A DNA stretch of 64,000 bases, from NCBI GenBank assembly GCA_002179805.1, contig NAVB01000073.1:62001-126000 (forward strand), in the 5' to 3' direction. The stretch is from Acanthamoeba lenticulata. Taxonomy: Eukaryota; Discosea; Longamoebia; Acanthamoebidae. Positions 1-12,700 of the stretch are shown here, piece after piece (the first letter of the stretch is position 1; every line of letters starts with the position of its first letter). Below the pieces are notes generated by a model. It did no database searches, had not been told where the DNA came from, and saw only the letters and a list, made by a program, of their open reading frames with translations. Position numbers and translations under genes: made by a program.

Positions 1-87
1 AGAAATTGTGCCGGCTGGCGTGCGTTTCGAACATAACATGTGTCTTTGTTTGCTTGTTTTGGGCTGAGACCACACAGGGGGGTCATC

Positions 88-3000
88 TTAGCTATCATTC
101 TCTTCAGCCTCATCGTCCTACACAAGAAGGAGAGGAGCAAGTCAGTTGGGTTGATCGCTGCAGGGGACGCAGGGAGGGCAGGTGTCGTACCGAATTCTGG
201 TCGGGGTTAAGTAATCGGTCCATGGAAGTGGAGTGGATGTTGCTCTCAATGGCTTCCACCCATTCGTCCATCTGTGCAATGCACGCGCCGTGGTGTGAGC
301 AGGTGTCATTCGAAGGCCAACGAGCACCAGGCACGGCGCACCTCTGCTTGGGACGAAGCACAGATCATGTACTCCTTGTGGTGACCTTGTCGGAAGCCCT
401 CTCCTGAATTCGCCGCCATCGTTGTGATTGAGGTCGTGAGCGAGGCTCTTCACGGCCCAACATACGAGAGGACGATGCGCACCTTCTTTGGCCTTCTTGC
501 ATGACTTGATCTTGGGCTTGTCCTTGTTCTTCTCTAGCTCTGGGTTGTAGATTTCGAAGCAGAACTTCTTCGATTGTTTCGTTGACCTGCGCACAGACAG
601 GTTCTCTAGCGGCACCATCCCGCACGGCTCCTTGTCCTGCATGCGTCATGCGTGCGAGGGTCAATCTACTGCTTGGAGGGAGGCAAAGAGAAGGAAGACG
701 ATGACGTACGCCAGGGCGGAGGAAGTAGTAGAGGCAGTTGTGGGTAAGGATGAAGTAGCGCTTCTTCCACGTGGGGATGCGCCCGCCCTGCTTGATGAGC
801 CAGCCCTTCTTCTCGGCCGAGCCGAACATGACGCCGTCGACTTCCATCTTGATTTCGTTTCTTACAATCTTATCATACAAGTCCTCGAGGAAGGTTGTCG
901 AAATCTCCTCTTGCATGTTCAGCTTCCTGTTGTGGTGGTCACAGTGGGATGATAAGCCTTGTTGTTGTTGTCGAGTGATCGACCACGTCAACGCCTGGCG
1001 ACACTGTGGGATGCGTACCGGTTATTGTTGATGAAGGCCGTCTTGGACATCTTGTCCTTGACTTGTGGGTTGTGAGCGTCTGTGTTGAGCATGAGCGTGG
1101 CAAAGGCCAGCATGTAGCATGTTTCTGTTCGAGAGAATGTCGCATGCGCCTGTCTTAGGCTTGCTTTCCTGCAGGAAGCACTGCGCGGGCCAAGACTCGT
1201 ACCGGAAAATTTGAAGACGTCGGGGCACGTCGCGCAGTATCGCTCGGCGAAGTGCGTCATGAATCGATCGACGATCTGCGCCTCGCCCGGCATCTTGAAC
1301 TTGGCCAAGAAGTGTCTGCATGTTTCAAACCCGCGGTCAGTCATGCCTCGTAGGCGCAATGCGCAATCGTTGGCTCGTTGTAGTACCGGAGGGCCTGGTC
1401 GAACGGCATATTGGCAAAGTTAAACTGTTCGATGTACGCCTTCAACAGCGCCACGCCTTCCTCATTGCTACAAGTCGTTAAAAGTGTGGTTGAAGAAAAC
1501 CAGGTCAGCGACTTCAGGAAGAAGCAGCCCAAGCGCGCGATGGGAAGGTACCTGTGGCTCAGATACTCGCCCAGCTTCATCTTGGAAAGGCCGGGCGTCG
1601 TGTGGCAGAATCGCGCGATGTCTTCCGGTGTCTGCTGGATGAGCTTGCGCTCCACCAGCCACTCGATCGCCGTCTCGGGCTTGGCGTTGAACTTGCGAGT
1701 GGCTTCGGTCATGTTGGCCTTGTGCTGCATGTCCTGTTGCTGGTCTCGTTCGGCAGCCATCTTGATGAGCATCTGCTTCGTGATAGCGCCACGGGCCATG
1801 TCGACCACCTTGCGTCCATTGTTGTCGGCCGCCTCGATATTGGCGCCCGCTTTGATCAAGATCGACGCGCTCTCCTCGCTTTCGACCTTGACCGCCAGCC
1901 ACAGCGGAGAACGGCCCTTGTGGTCGCAGTAGTCCACCGTCGCTCCCTTATCATCGTGCACACACGATCAGCGTCGCATTCCTCCGTGAAGCACTGGGCG
2001 AGCATGCGGCAAAAGTACCTGATCGACGAGGAACTGCATGCACTCGGGGCTCTTGACAGCGTAGTGCAGCGGCGGCATGCCCTTGACGTCCTAAAATGCG
2101 AGTCAAAAGAAGGTAAGAAGGAGGTCAAACCGTCTGCTGGCGGGCCACGTATGGTGCGCACCCTCAGGTTGATATCGGCGCCCTTCTCGAGCAGCCGCTT
2201 CGAACACTGCAAGTGGCCAGAGCTGATGGCCAAGTGAAGAGCCGAAACGCCTTGGTCATCGACGCAGTTGGGGTTGGCGCCATGCTCGAGAAGTGTCTGA
2301 ACGAAAACAGGGTTTTAACTGACACATCACGTCTTCCGATCGCCAACGCGCTTTCGTCGTACCTCGAGAGACTCCAAGTGGCCACCAAAGGCCGCGTTGT
2401 GGAGCGGTGTGCCCTCGTGGAGGTCTTTGCAGTCCACGAAACCTCCGGAGCGCAGCAGAGCTGTCAGGCACTCGGTCCGGTTGGAATAAGCGGCCTTATG
2501 CAGCGGATACGACCTGTTGTTCGACGCGCACCCATGTCAGCGCTGCTTGGGCATTCCGCCAGTGGCCCAATCCCACAAATCGGCATACCCCTCGTTGTCT
2601 TGGATGGAAAAGTTGGCTCCGCGTTGCAGCAGCAGCTCGAGACACTCCTGGTGTCCCATGAAAGCCGCCTTGTGCAGGGGCGTGGCGCCCTCGGCGTCCT
2701 TGGCATTGACAAACGCCTGTGACGTCGCCTCACGCTCGTGAGCGCAGCGGCACCGGAGGCGGAGTGACACGCAGAACGGATCACGCACCTGTTTGTCGAG
2801 AAGCAGCGCGAGGCAGTTCAAGTGGCCATTGAAGGCGGCATGGTGCAGCGCCGACGTGGACTCCTCCTCGGTATTGACCTCTGCGTTGTGTTCCAGCAGG
2901 ATCGCAGTGCATTCTTCGTTGCCATTGAACGCCGCATTGTACTGCAACGGGGTCGATCCTGCGCAGCGCACATGAGTCCATCAAAGACTGCCTCCGAGGG

Positions 3001-6000
3001 AGCTGAGCTTTCTCGTCAAGAAATCGTACCAGAGCTATCGCGGCCGTTGACATCCGTGCCGTAGGAGATGAGCAGTTTCGTGAACTCGACGTTGCCAAAG
3101 AAGCACGCGTGGTGAAGTGCGCTGAGGCCGTCGTGATCTCGAGCGTTGGGGTCGGCCACCTTGGTCGTCGGCTCAGCCGCTTGATTGTTGACCGCATCGC
3201 CCGCTGCTGCTGGCGGCTGGGTGCGCTTGCTTCGGTCAAGAAGGAGAAGAGCGCACTCGATGTAGCCCTTCTCGTTGGCGCTGGCAAAGTGGAGCGGAGT
3301 GAAGCCGTCCTGGTTCTCGGCAATATTGGGGTCGGCCCCGTGCATGAGGAACAGGTCCACGCAGGCGGGGAAGTTGGCGGAGACGGCCTTGTGCAGCGGC
3401 GTGAGGCCGTCGTTGTCCTGGCAGTCAACTACAGCCTGCTTGCCCCCGGCTGCCTGGAGCAGAGAGAGCAACGACCGGACGACCTCCTGGTGGCCCTGAG
3501 AGGCGGCGTGATGCAGGGGCGTTGCGCCGTCGTCATCAGCAAAATCGAGCTCGGCGCCCTGGGACACCAAGTAGTTCATGCACTCGAGGTTGCCGCTGAA
3601 GCAGGCCTTCTGCAGCGGCGTTGTGCGCTCCTTGTCGTAGGTGTTGACGTCGGCCCCGTTCATGACCAACAGCCGCACGCAGTTGAGGCTGCCCGAGTAC
3701 GCCGCATGGAGCAGCGGCGCCGAGCCGTCATCGTCGACCAGGTTGACGTTGGCTCCGCGGTCGATGAGCATCTTCGCCGCCTCGTAGTGTTCGTTGAACA
3801 CGGCCCGGTGAAGCGGCGTGGTCCCCTCGTCGTCGCGCATGTTGATCAATCGCATCAAGTCGTGCCGCTTCTTGAGCGGATACATCAGGTAGCGCAGCAT
3901 CTTCACGTTGCCCTCGAACGCGGCTTCGTGGATGGACATTCGCACGGCCTGTCCAGCTTGGATGAGCTTCGTCACCTCCTCGTAGTCGGCCCGATACTCG
4001 AGGGTGTCCACCTCAGCGTCGGCGCCCGAGGCTGAGAGGTTGCTCCCCTCCTTCTCAGCGCGCCGTCGGTCCCGCTCGCGAGAGTTCCGATAGTCGCGCT
4101 CGACGCGGCCCGACGAGTCCCGTCTCCGGGGCGAGTCTCGCTTGGGCCGTTTGCTCTCCTTCTTCCGGCTGAGACCACACACGAAGCACTGTTCAACATC
4201 ACGCATGGTGTACACATAAGGCGTAGTCGGCCGTACCTGGGCACACGGCTCGAAGCGGAAGAGGCTGTGTTGATGGACGCGCTGCGCGAGATCTTGCGGA
4301 GATCGATGTCGAGACCGCGTGTGCGGGCGTCGATCAGCTCTCGTCCTCTTTCACGTCGCGAAGAGGATGACTTGTTGCCATCCTTCTCGCGGTCCCTCTC
4401 CCGGTCGCGCTCCCGGTCGCGGTCCTTGCCACTGCTGCTGTCCTTCTCCCTCTCACTTCGGTTGTCCTTGTCCTTGCCACCTTCCCGGTCCTTGTCACTG
4501 CTCTTGCCGTCCTTGTCCTTGCCCTCGCGCTCTCGATCCCGCTTGGGCTTGTCCCCGCGTCGCTCCTTCTCTTGTTTTCGCCGCTCGCGGTCCTTGTCGC
4601 TGTCCCGCAGGCGCTCACGTTCCTTGTCGCTACCGTCGCGCGATGGCCGCTCTTTATCGGCCCCTTCGCGTCCCGGCCGCTCACGATCCTTCTCGCCTTT
4701 GTCGCTGCCCTCGCGTCCAGGCCGCTCCCGGTCTTTCTCGCTCTTCTCGCCACCCTCCCTCGTACGCTCACGATCGCCCTTGCTGGCACCATCTCCTCCC
4801 TCGCGTCCAGACCGATCGCGGTCCTTGTCGCGGTCCTTGTCACGCTCCTTGTCGCTGTCGCGCAGGCGCTCACGTTCCTTGTCGCTCTTTTCCTCCCTTG
4901 TGGTTCGCTCACGCTCGCCCTTGCTGGCGCCGTCCCTCTCCCGCTCTTTGTCGGTGTCCCGTGAACGCTCCCCTCTGTCTCGTATGCCGCTTCCCTCCTT
5001 CTCGCCGCCGCGTTCTTTGTCACCGCGATCCCTGACAATGGCGCTGCCCTCCTTGTCCGCGCGGTCCCTGACGATGCCGCTGCCCTCTTTCTCACCACCA
5101 CGCTCCTTGTCGTTGCTGTCTCGCATGCGGTCTCGCTCTCGACCTTCTTTTTCGCCACGATCCTTGTCGCCGCGCTCCTTGTCACCGCGCTCCTTGTCGC
5201 TGCGGTCCTTGTCACTTCGGTCCTTGCCCGAGGAGTCCTTGTCCCCTCCTCGCTCCTTGTTGCTGCCGTCCCGGCTCTCCCGCTCCGGCCTTTCCCTGTC
5301 ACGGTCGCGATCCCGGTCACGGTCGCGGTCGCGGTCACGGTCCTTCCCGTCGCCCATTTCGCGTGCCGATCGCTCTCCATCGCGTCCGGACCGCTCTCGG
5401 TCCTTGTCACTCTTGTCGCTCCCATCGCGTCCAGGTCGTTCGCGTTCCTTGGCGTCGGGTTTCTCCGCTTTGTCGTTGCCATCACGGCCGGATCGATCAC
5501 GGTCTCCTTTCGTGTCTCGATCTTTATCTTTATCGCTGGGCTCTCGTCCTCGCCGGCGTTCCCTGTCCTTGAGCGTGTCATTGCCGCTCTTATTATCTCG
5601 GTCCCGATCACGCTCCCGATCCTTGCCTTCGCGTTCTCGTTCTCGTTCGCCTCTCTCCTTGCGCACGCGTATCTCGTCGGAGCTGCCCGTGCGCCGCTCC
5701 TTTTCTTTGTCCTTCTCTCTGTCCTTGTCCTTCTCTTTCTCTTTGTCCTTTTCTTTCTCCTCCTCTTCTTTCTCCTTCTCGTGGATGAAGTCGAGTTGGG
5801 TGCTCCGCCGCTTCAGCGTCGGCTCCCCTCCTGCCTCATGGTCGCTTTTCTGATCAGATCCCCCTTCGAAGCTCTCGTGGTGCCGCACCCGACCAGATGT
5901 GGTACGGTCGAACTTGAGGCGTTCATCGGAATCAGGTCCACGAGCGATTACGCTGCCACCTTTAGTGACCGCCAATCCCTGACGCGAACTGGCCGCCTTC

Positions 6001-6134
6001 TTCATCGCTCGCGTTCGGATATTCGAGCCGTTTCCGTTCGACGATACGATCTTGCTGCCGCTGCGCGATTCGCGGTCTTTACTTCCATCGACCCCTTCGC
6101 CTGAATCCTCCATTCCCATGCTGGATCTTCTCAT
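88..6134 (-). CDS. RED-repeat / ankyrin / Sec7 / PH protein (ARF guanine-nucleotide exchange factor)
   Basis: The product is about 1,700 residues. The first exon (6134-4237) encodes about 500 residues of Arg/Asp/Glu/Lys/Ser repeats. A 68-nt intron (4169-4236) then joins in phase to about 15 ankyrin repeats encoded between about 4100 and 1800. Next comes a Sec7 domain (about 1720-1030) with the PGEAQIVDRFM glutamate-finger region and the MLNTDAHNPQVK motif, then a PH domain (about 850-200, KKGWLIKQGG to MDEWVEAIE). In the family, Sec7 loads GTP onto ARF GTPases at membranes and the PH domain binds phosphoinositides. The PH domain is split over several small exons, one ending at 191. A last exon (117-88) adds DDEAEENDS and a TAA stop. 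ATGs at 6134 and 6120 are both possible starts. The domain calls are firm; the full exon chain is partly inferred. Confidence 0.85.
4330..5780 (-). repeat. Degenerate tandem codon repeats for Arg-Asp/Glu-Lys-Ser
   Basis: This stretch lies within the first exon of the ARF-GEF gene. It consists of imperfect short repeats encoding blocks such as DKDRERSGRDG, DKERGDKERG and RDRDRDRDRDR. It is low-complexity but continuously open. The charged repeats resemble RED/RS-type segments of nuclear or RNA-binding proteins, which is unusual beside Sec7. The hexamer periodicity also opens long antisense frames that are not genes. Confidence 0.85.
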
Positions 6135-6643
6135 TTTTTGTGATTGTCGTTTCCTCTTTCCTCAATCAAAAGAGGAGCTGCTGGAGGCTCACCTCCAGGA
6201 AGGTAGATATAAAGTACAGGGATTTAGCAGAATCTTGTGAAGCCCACAAGCGAGTTGGATGGACGTGTATGTGAAAAACCTGACGGTTACGCTTCGTCTA
6301 TTTTGCCTATTGCGCCAAGAGACAACGTCGACCCCAAACAGCCTAAGCGCGATTTTTTCCAAATTAAGGTTTTTGTCACGCTGCTTTGATTTTTTACTGA
6401 TAAGTTTGAAAAAGAGCTGAAAGCTGCAGAGAACAAGGGATGCGCACCGTCTCGCACCGACATCTGGGTGTCGCCGACAAGCATCTTCCCAGTGGCCTGA
6501 AACTTTCTGCATTTTGTTAGCATCTTCTGCAGGCAACAGAAGAAAAATGGCGGCAAAATAATTTTTTATTTCCGGGAAGGGAAGCCAGAAAAGCAGATTT
6601 GCACCCTGTGGAGAGCAAGAGGTGGCCTTTTGGCCCGGGAGAG
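6135..6643. promoter_or_regulatory. Divergent intergenic region with a 4-codon upstream ORF
   Basis: About 500 bp separate the start of the minus-strand ARF-GEF from the next plus-strand start. The stretch is more AT-rich than the coding DNA. It holds short T-runs and a minimal ORF at 6547-6561 (ATG GCG GCA AAA TAA) in good context, about 80 nt before the plus-strand ATG at 6644. No conserved protein or RNA gene is visible. It presumably serves as a shared promoter and 5' leader. Confidence 0.5.
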
Positions 6644-9522
6644 ATGAGTGATTCGGAAGGCTTGGACGGGGTTCCACTCAAGCCGCTCACCCCACATTTG
6701 CTGCTCGAGCACCTGTCCACCCCTTGTCTTGCACATCTCTATCGCTTCTCCAGCCACTTGTCAAACTGCTCCATTCGCCAATCAGCGGAGGAGGAGCGCA
6801 TCTTGCAATCTGTTATCAACCCCCGCACCAATCTGGAACATGACGAAGCGACCGGGGACTGCGTGAGCGAGCGTGCCGTCCGCACTTTTCTGGTCAAGGC
6901 GTTGGCGACCACCATGGTGCAAGTGGGGGCAAAAGCCTTTTCACAAGCCCTGAACACCAAACAACTGCAAGAAGCCATGGCCAAGGTGCCCATCAACCAC
7001 GGCAGCAATAACCCCAAGAATAGACCCGTCCTCCAGAAGCGCTTCTTCGAGGTGCTTTGCGACGTGGGTGCGCAGGTGCGTCCAGCCCCACCTGCTAGGC
7101 CTCCCGCATGTGCGGCTCTTCTGGCTGACCGTGAGTTCTCTCTTTGCTCAAGGAGTACGCGCGGCGGTTTGTGGGCGGCGTGGACGTGCTGGCCATGCTC
7201 TGCCGCGAGGGCCAGGCTGACGAGGTGCGTTCGTCCCGTGTGCTGGGTCAGGCTGAAACAGGCCAAGGTTTGACTCTATGGTTGCGCCGGTGTGCAGACA
7301 CGACTGGAGGAAGTGCTCACCCTCGTCCGATCCGACCTCGAGATGGACGATGGAGACTGCGCCACTGAGGAGGAACTCGTCGCCTTTAAGCTCGAGGTTT
7401 GTTTCACACAGCCACCACCGCATGTCCATCGAGCGATAGCTTGTCTCTCATCCTTGTGTTGCTCGAGCAGGAGCTGCAGCGGCTGCTGGGCGACACCGTG
7501 CACATGATCGGGATCAGGCACTACCTCCTGCGCTTGGGACCGCCGCTCCTACGCCGCGTGTGTCGGTGTCTGGGCAAGGAGCCGCCGCACAAGGAGGGCA
7601 GGAAGGCGGCCCTCTTGGACCTCATCTCTGTCCAGATCGAGGTCCTCCGCCGTGGCGGCCGTCCGACGCCCATCACCACCACCGCTGCGCTCGCAAGCAG
7701 CAGCCTCGACCACCTGTGGGCCGGCGACCTCGATACCTCCCGCGACGAAGACAAGGGCTCCTCGCGTACGACGCCGACGGCAGCCATGAAAGCCGCGCGG
7801 CCCAAGGGCGGCCAGCGGACGTCAACGCTGTCGGACGACAGCGAGGTCCAGCCCAGGTCGCGCGACCGCAGGACGACGATGAGTCCTGTGGGTGGCGGCA
7901 AAGGACGGCGGGGGAGCACTTCTCCGCCACAAATCGCCAGCGGCAGCGCGAAGAAACGGAAGCTGGTCGAGAGGAGGAATAGCTACATCAAGAAGGAGGC
8001 GAAAGAGGAGGAGGAAGACGAGGAAGACAACGAAGAAGAGCTGAGCGACGGTGAAGAAGAGGAGGATGACGACGAGTTTTTGAACGGGAGGAAGAGAAAG
8101 AGGACGAGGCAAAGCTGGGCCGCACAGACCAGGAGGGGCAAGAAGAGCACGGGGCGGCCTTCAAAGAAGGCCTCTCGCAGGCACGAGACAGACGAAGACG
8201 ACAGCACCGGAGGAGAAGATGCCCCCGACAGGTTCGATGACCAGCTTGAAGAAGAAGATGAAGAAGAGGATGAGGAGCGGGCGCTGAATAGAAAACAAGA
8301 CCGGAAACAAATGAAAGGCGATGACGACGATGACGACCGGAGGAGGCGGACGGCCTTCAAAGTCGCATCAAGTCCGCGGAGGACGAAGTTGCGGCGTATT
8401 GCCGACGACGACGACGATGATGATGGTGACAGCGAAGCCGAAGACGCGGGTGAAGTTGAGGAAGACGATGACGAGGGCAAGGTCAAGAGCAACAACAGCA
8501 ACAAGGACACGAAGCGGGGAGAGCCTCCCGCGCGGCTCAGAGGGGTGGAGAAGGGCAGCTCCTCGTCGGAGGAAAGGCGGACCTCTCCGTCGCCGATAAC
8601 GGCCACGAGCCATCAACCGGGGAGGCGAGGGAGCGCGTCCGTGAGGCACGTATCGCCGCCAGCCCGAGTTCGTGTGCTGGCGCTCGACGTGCGGCCCGTC
8701 AGCCCGCCAAGCAACGTCTCCGGTGCTGGCGCTCGCCCGTGGACTGTGCGCGTGGCCAACGACTCGCGCGCTTACGACCCCCAGGAAGACGAGGACGAGG
8801 ACAAAGATGATGATGATGACGAGGAGATAAACGACGGCAGTGGCGAGGCAGAGGATCCGGCACACGGCAAAGAGGACGGCTCCGGTATGCGGGCCATCAA
8901 GACTGCGCCAAAAGAGGAAGAAGAGGAAGAAGATGAAAGCGAGGATCAGGACAAGGAAAAAGGGAGCGGAGACGATGATGACGAGGACCCGGCAGGGTCC
9001 TCCACACAGCGGTTCTTTCGACAGCAGCAACGGGGCGTGGCCCAGATGCTCGCCCAAGTTCGGCTCGGCGGTAGTGGCGATACAGCCGCGAGTAGGCCTG
9101 TCGAAGAGAATGAAGAGGAAAAGGACGAGGAGGATGATGATGGTGATGGTCACAAGGAAGACGATGACGAACAAGGTCCATCGCCGCAGGGAGATCAGCT
9201 CCATCAAACACTGTCACCACAGCCGCAGCAGTTCCTCCGGGTTGGAGCCGGTGAGCCGCATCAGAGGCAGGAAGCGTCGCCGCGCATCAGCCTCAGCAGC
9301 GACGAAGAAGAGGAGGAGGACGAGCTCGCTCCAGGCCTGGGCCAAGACAGTGCGCGAATCACGACAGAGGCCGAAGACAGCGGAACTGCTTCGAGCCCTG
9401 GCGCGACGAACGAGCACCAGCGCGCCTCTCAGGAAGCTCGCATCTTTACGGCGTGCAAAGAGGACGAGCAGGAAGAGGAAGAAGACAGCGAAGACTACGA
9501 GGAAAAGGAGTGGCTCCTGTGA
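6644..9522 (+). CDS. Unrecognised protein with a very acidic, low-complexity C-terminal half
   Basis: I do not recognise this family. Four exons are supported by phase: about 6644-7074, about 7152-7224, about 7305-7396, and a long exon from about 7471 to the TGA at 9522. The first 250 residues look globular and helical. A stretch around GIRHYLLRLGPPLLRR and KEGRKAALLDLISVQ is loosely SAP-like (helix, GR-K, helix). The remaining 600 residues are runs of Asp/Glu with Lys/Arg and Ser, including KKRKLVERR and GRKRKRTRQ, which look like nuclear localisation signals. Similar acidic tails occur in histone-binding and chromatin proteins, so a nuclear role is an inference. The ATG at 6644 is the first in frame. 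Confidence 0.7.
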
Positions 9523-9705
9523 GGAAGGCGGCAGGCGCACGCGAGTTGCGTTCCGTTCGTCTTCGTCGATGTCGTCCTCGGCTGCTACGTCGTCGTCTTC
9601 TTCTTCGTCGGCTTCATGTACAGGGTAACGAGGGTGACTTTATTTGCAAAAAGATTGAGAAAGACAAGTGGCGATGTCACATCATCAAGCTTGAAGACAA
9701 CATCG

Positions 9706-12700
9706 TCACACTTTGTCGTCAAAGTCAAAGTAGACGGGCCCCTTCTTCTTGGCGGGGGCGGGGCTGGCCGTGGAGGGCACGACCTTGGGGCTGGCGGCCT
9801 TGGGCTGATGGTGCTGGCTGGCGGGATTGCGGCCGTCGTCGGCATCCTCGGTGGCGCTGCTGTAGCCGAGCTCGTCGCTGCTGCCGCTGGTCATTTGGCG
9901 CAGGGTCGGGAGCCGTCGCTGCTGGAGGGTCGTCTGCGCCGGTTTCGCCTTGGTAGAAACGTAGTAGCTCTCCTCTTCATCGTCATCATCATCGTCATCA
10001 TCGTCGTCGTCACCCATCTCGGTGAGCTCCTGTTCGTGCTCAAAGTCATCGGCGTCCTCGCTCAGGTCGTCGGTGTCGTAGACGTCGCGGTCGTAGCTCG
10101 AGTCCGGAGAGGCCGGCTTGGCGTAGCGAGCATCCTCCTGCTCGACGGCGCGCATGCTGGGCTGCACGTAGGCCTTGCGGAACTCGTCGAGGCAGATGGG
10201 CTTGAGGGTCGACACGCCCGAGATGGGCCCGCTGTTGGAGACCGTCACCCACTGGAAGTGGAGGAGGATCCAGATCCCGGCCGTCACGAAGGGCAGCGCC
10301 ACCACGGCCGGGCCGCCGCCGAACTTGGTCAGCGTCAAGATGCCCTGCGTCGGCCCGCGTTTCAAGTCAGTCGCACACCAAGAGAGGAACACGAGGCGAG
10401 GCGGGGGGGGGGTCACGCACGAGCATGGCCAGCTGGAAGAGGATGAGCGAGGCCATGAACATGTGGAAGATGAGCGGCCACATCGTGGCGCCGCCTTGCC
10501 ACGAGGTGCGGGTCGTGTAGATGATCTGGTAGCGGTCGATCAGGTACACGATCACGAAGTAGCACAGCCCGAACACGCTGATGAGCGGCGCCTGGTCGTT
10601 GTCGTCGCCCAGGTGAGATACCACCACGACGATGACGGCCAACAGGGCGAGGCGGTGGTGGGGGAGAGGCACCATGAGGCTGTAGATGAGGGTGACGGTG
10701 TAGATGAGGAGGCCCTGGGCCACGCTCCCGGCGTAGTCAAAGGTGGGGAACCGCCAGAGGCGGGCCTTCTGGCGGACGGTGGAGGGCCGGAGGAGGAAAT
10801 ACATGAAGAACTGCTGCAGGATCTGCCGCGTGCGGAACAGCGTGAGCGGCGTGATGCAGAAGGTGACCACCAGGATGTAGCTGCACGAGACCATAAGAAG
10901 AAAATGTTAGAAAAATGCCACAAAAAGGAATGAAAATATTCAAGAAGAAAAAAAAAAGTACTTGATGAAGAAGATCGCGTTCTGCGGCAGGGCCGACGCC
11001 AGGAGCGAGATGGCGTTACGCGGGTTGTCGATGAACTGGGACAGGGTCTTGGTCAGCGTGCCGCCAAACGTCGACACAAAGACGACGTCGATGATGAGGA
11101 ACGCCCAATAGGTCGTCATCGTCTTCCACTCCACTGTCGACTTGGCGTATCTGCGGTGCATTCCAGAAATTGTTATGGATAATAAAAAGAAATATGATTC
11201 CAGAGAATAACATCAATAAATAATTTTTTTTAAAAAAATAAAAAAACGTACTCGTAAGAGTGGCGGATGGTCCAGCGGATGATGTGCTTGGCGATGACGA
11301 GCGAGAGGACGAGGAAGATGGCCGGCGCAAAGCCTTCGATGAGCGACACCGGGTAGTCGGACAGGTGGTCGCTGATGCCGGTCTTGATCCAGTCGAAGCC
11401 CTCCACGTCCCCCAGCGACTGCAGGTTGGCCAAGCCTGCGCTCTCCCACACGCACACACGCGTACACGCACGCACGCGAGATGCGTCGTGAGATGTCGGC
11501 GGAAAGAAGAGGAAGAGGAGGAGGAGGAAGAAGAAGAAGAACGGTGGCGCACTGGCAAAGATGAAGGCGGGGAAGACCCAGGCGACGGCCATGAGGGTGA
11601 GGAAGACGATGACGGCCGCGCGTGTGAGGAGGAGGCGCCAGTAGGGCGGGTGGAGGGTCTTCCACGAGACGTCGTTGGGCTCCGGGGCGGCAGAGACCAT
11701 CATGTGGTGCGGCTCCACGAAGGGCTGGATGGTCATGCGCGGGATGACCATGCTGTCAAAGACCATGAAGGCCACGCCGGTCTTGGGCAGGTGCTCCTCG
11801 GGGTGGGCCTGGATGGTCTCGATGCGGCGCGTGAGCTTGGCCAGCTTGAGCTTGAGGTACCGGATCCAGGCCACCTCCTCGTCGATGAGGAGCGCCAGCC
11901 GCTGCGGCACGTTGTCGGTGTTGCGCTTGAGGTCGCCCACAAAATGCCGCAGCCACGTGCAGTTCTTCATCTTCCACTTCCACTTGCGCCACTCGTACAT
12001 GAGCCAGAACCAGCACGACTTGCGCCGCCGCCGCTCGGCCGGCGAGATCACCGACGCCAACTCCTCCTCGCCCTCGCCTTCACCGGCCTTCTCCTCGCCC
12101 TTGGGCTCGGCAGAGGCGAGGTCGGCGTGGTCGGCGTGGTCGGGGAGGGTATCGTAGGAGAGGCGCCCGCCGGAGAGGGTCAGGATGAAGTTGCTCTCGC
12201 GCATGCTGGCCCGCAGGTAGCCGCTCGTCGTCAGCATCTCCTCGTCGTCTCGGCGGTGGGCCTGGAAGGGGTCGGCGGAAGAGGACGAAGAGGCGTGCGG
12301 GTCGATGGAGGCCGACGGCGCGATGACGCGGCCCTCCTCCCACTCGTGGTGGTGGCGCTGGCGGCGGAGCTCGGTGAGCTTGTTGTTCCAGAGGCCCTTG
12401 AACTTGTTGAACTCGGCCAGGTCCTGCTCGGCCGTCTCCAGGCGGTCGAGGATGCGGACGCGCTTGCGGCGCAGGCGGCGCAGCTTCTTGTCGTTCCACA
12501 CGAGGCGCGCACTGATGATGTTGACGCCGTCAAAGTGGTCCTCGAACCAGAGGCGCAGGCTCTGGTCGTTGCGCAGCCGCGGCGGGATGTTGCGGAGGAT
12601 GATGGAGTAGCCCTTGACGTCGTTCTTGTTGAGGTACTTCTTGCGGAGGTCCGTGTACTTGCGGTAGTAGAACCAGATGATGAAGTAGGACACGAACGAG

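Noticed and set aside
3109..4035. 308-codon plus-strand open frame
   Set aside because: Antisense of ankyrin repeats; composition is Val/Arg/Leu/Gly as expected for reverse-read GC-rich coding DNA.
4267..5853. 528-codon plus-strand ORF full of Arg-Ser dipeptides, looking like an SR splicing factor
   Set aside because: It is the exact antisense of the RED repeats. Hexamer repeats of GGTCCTTGTC type stay open on both strands. The minus strand joins by a phase-correct intron to ankyrin and Sec7 domains; the plus strand has no RRM or other domain.
7983..8606. Poly-Ser minus-strand ORF
   Set aside because: Reverse complement of the Asp/Glu codon runs in the acidic-protein gene.
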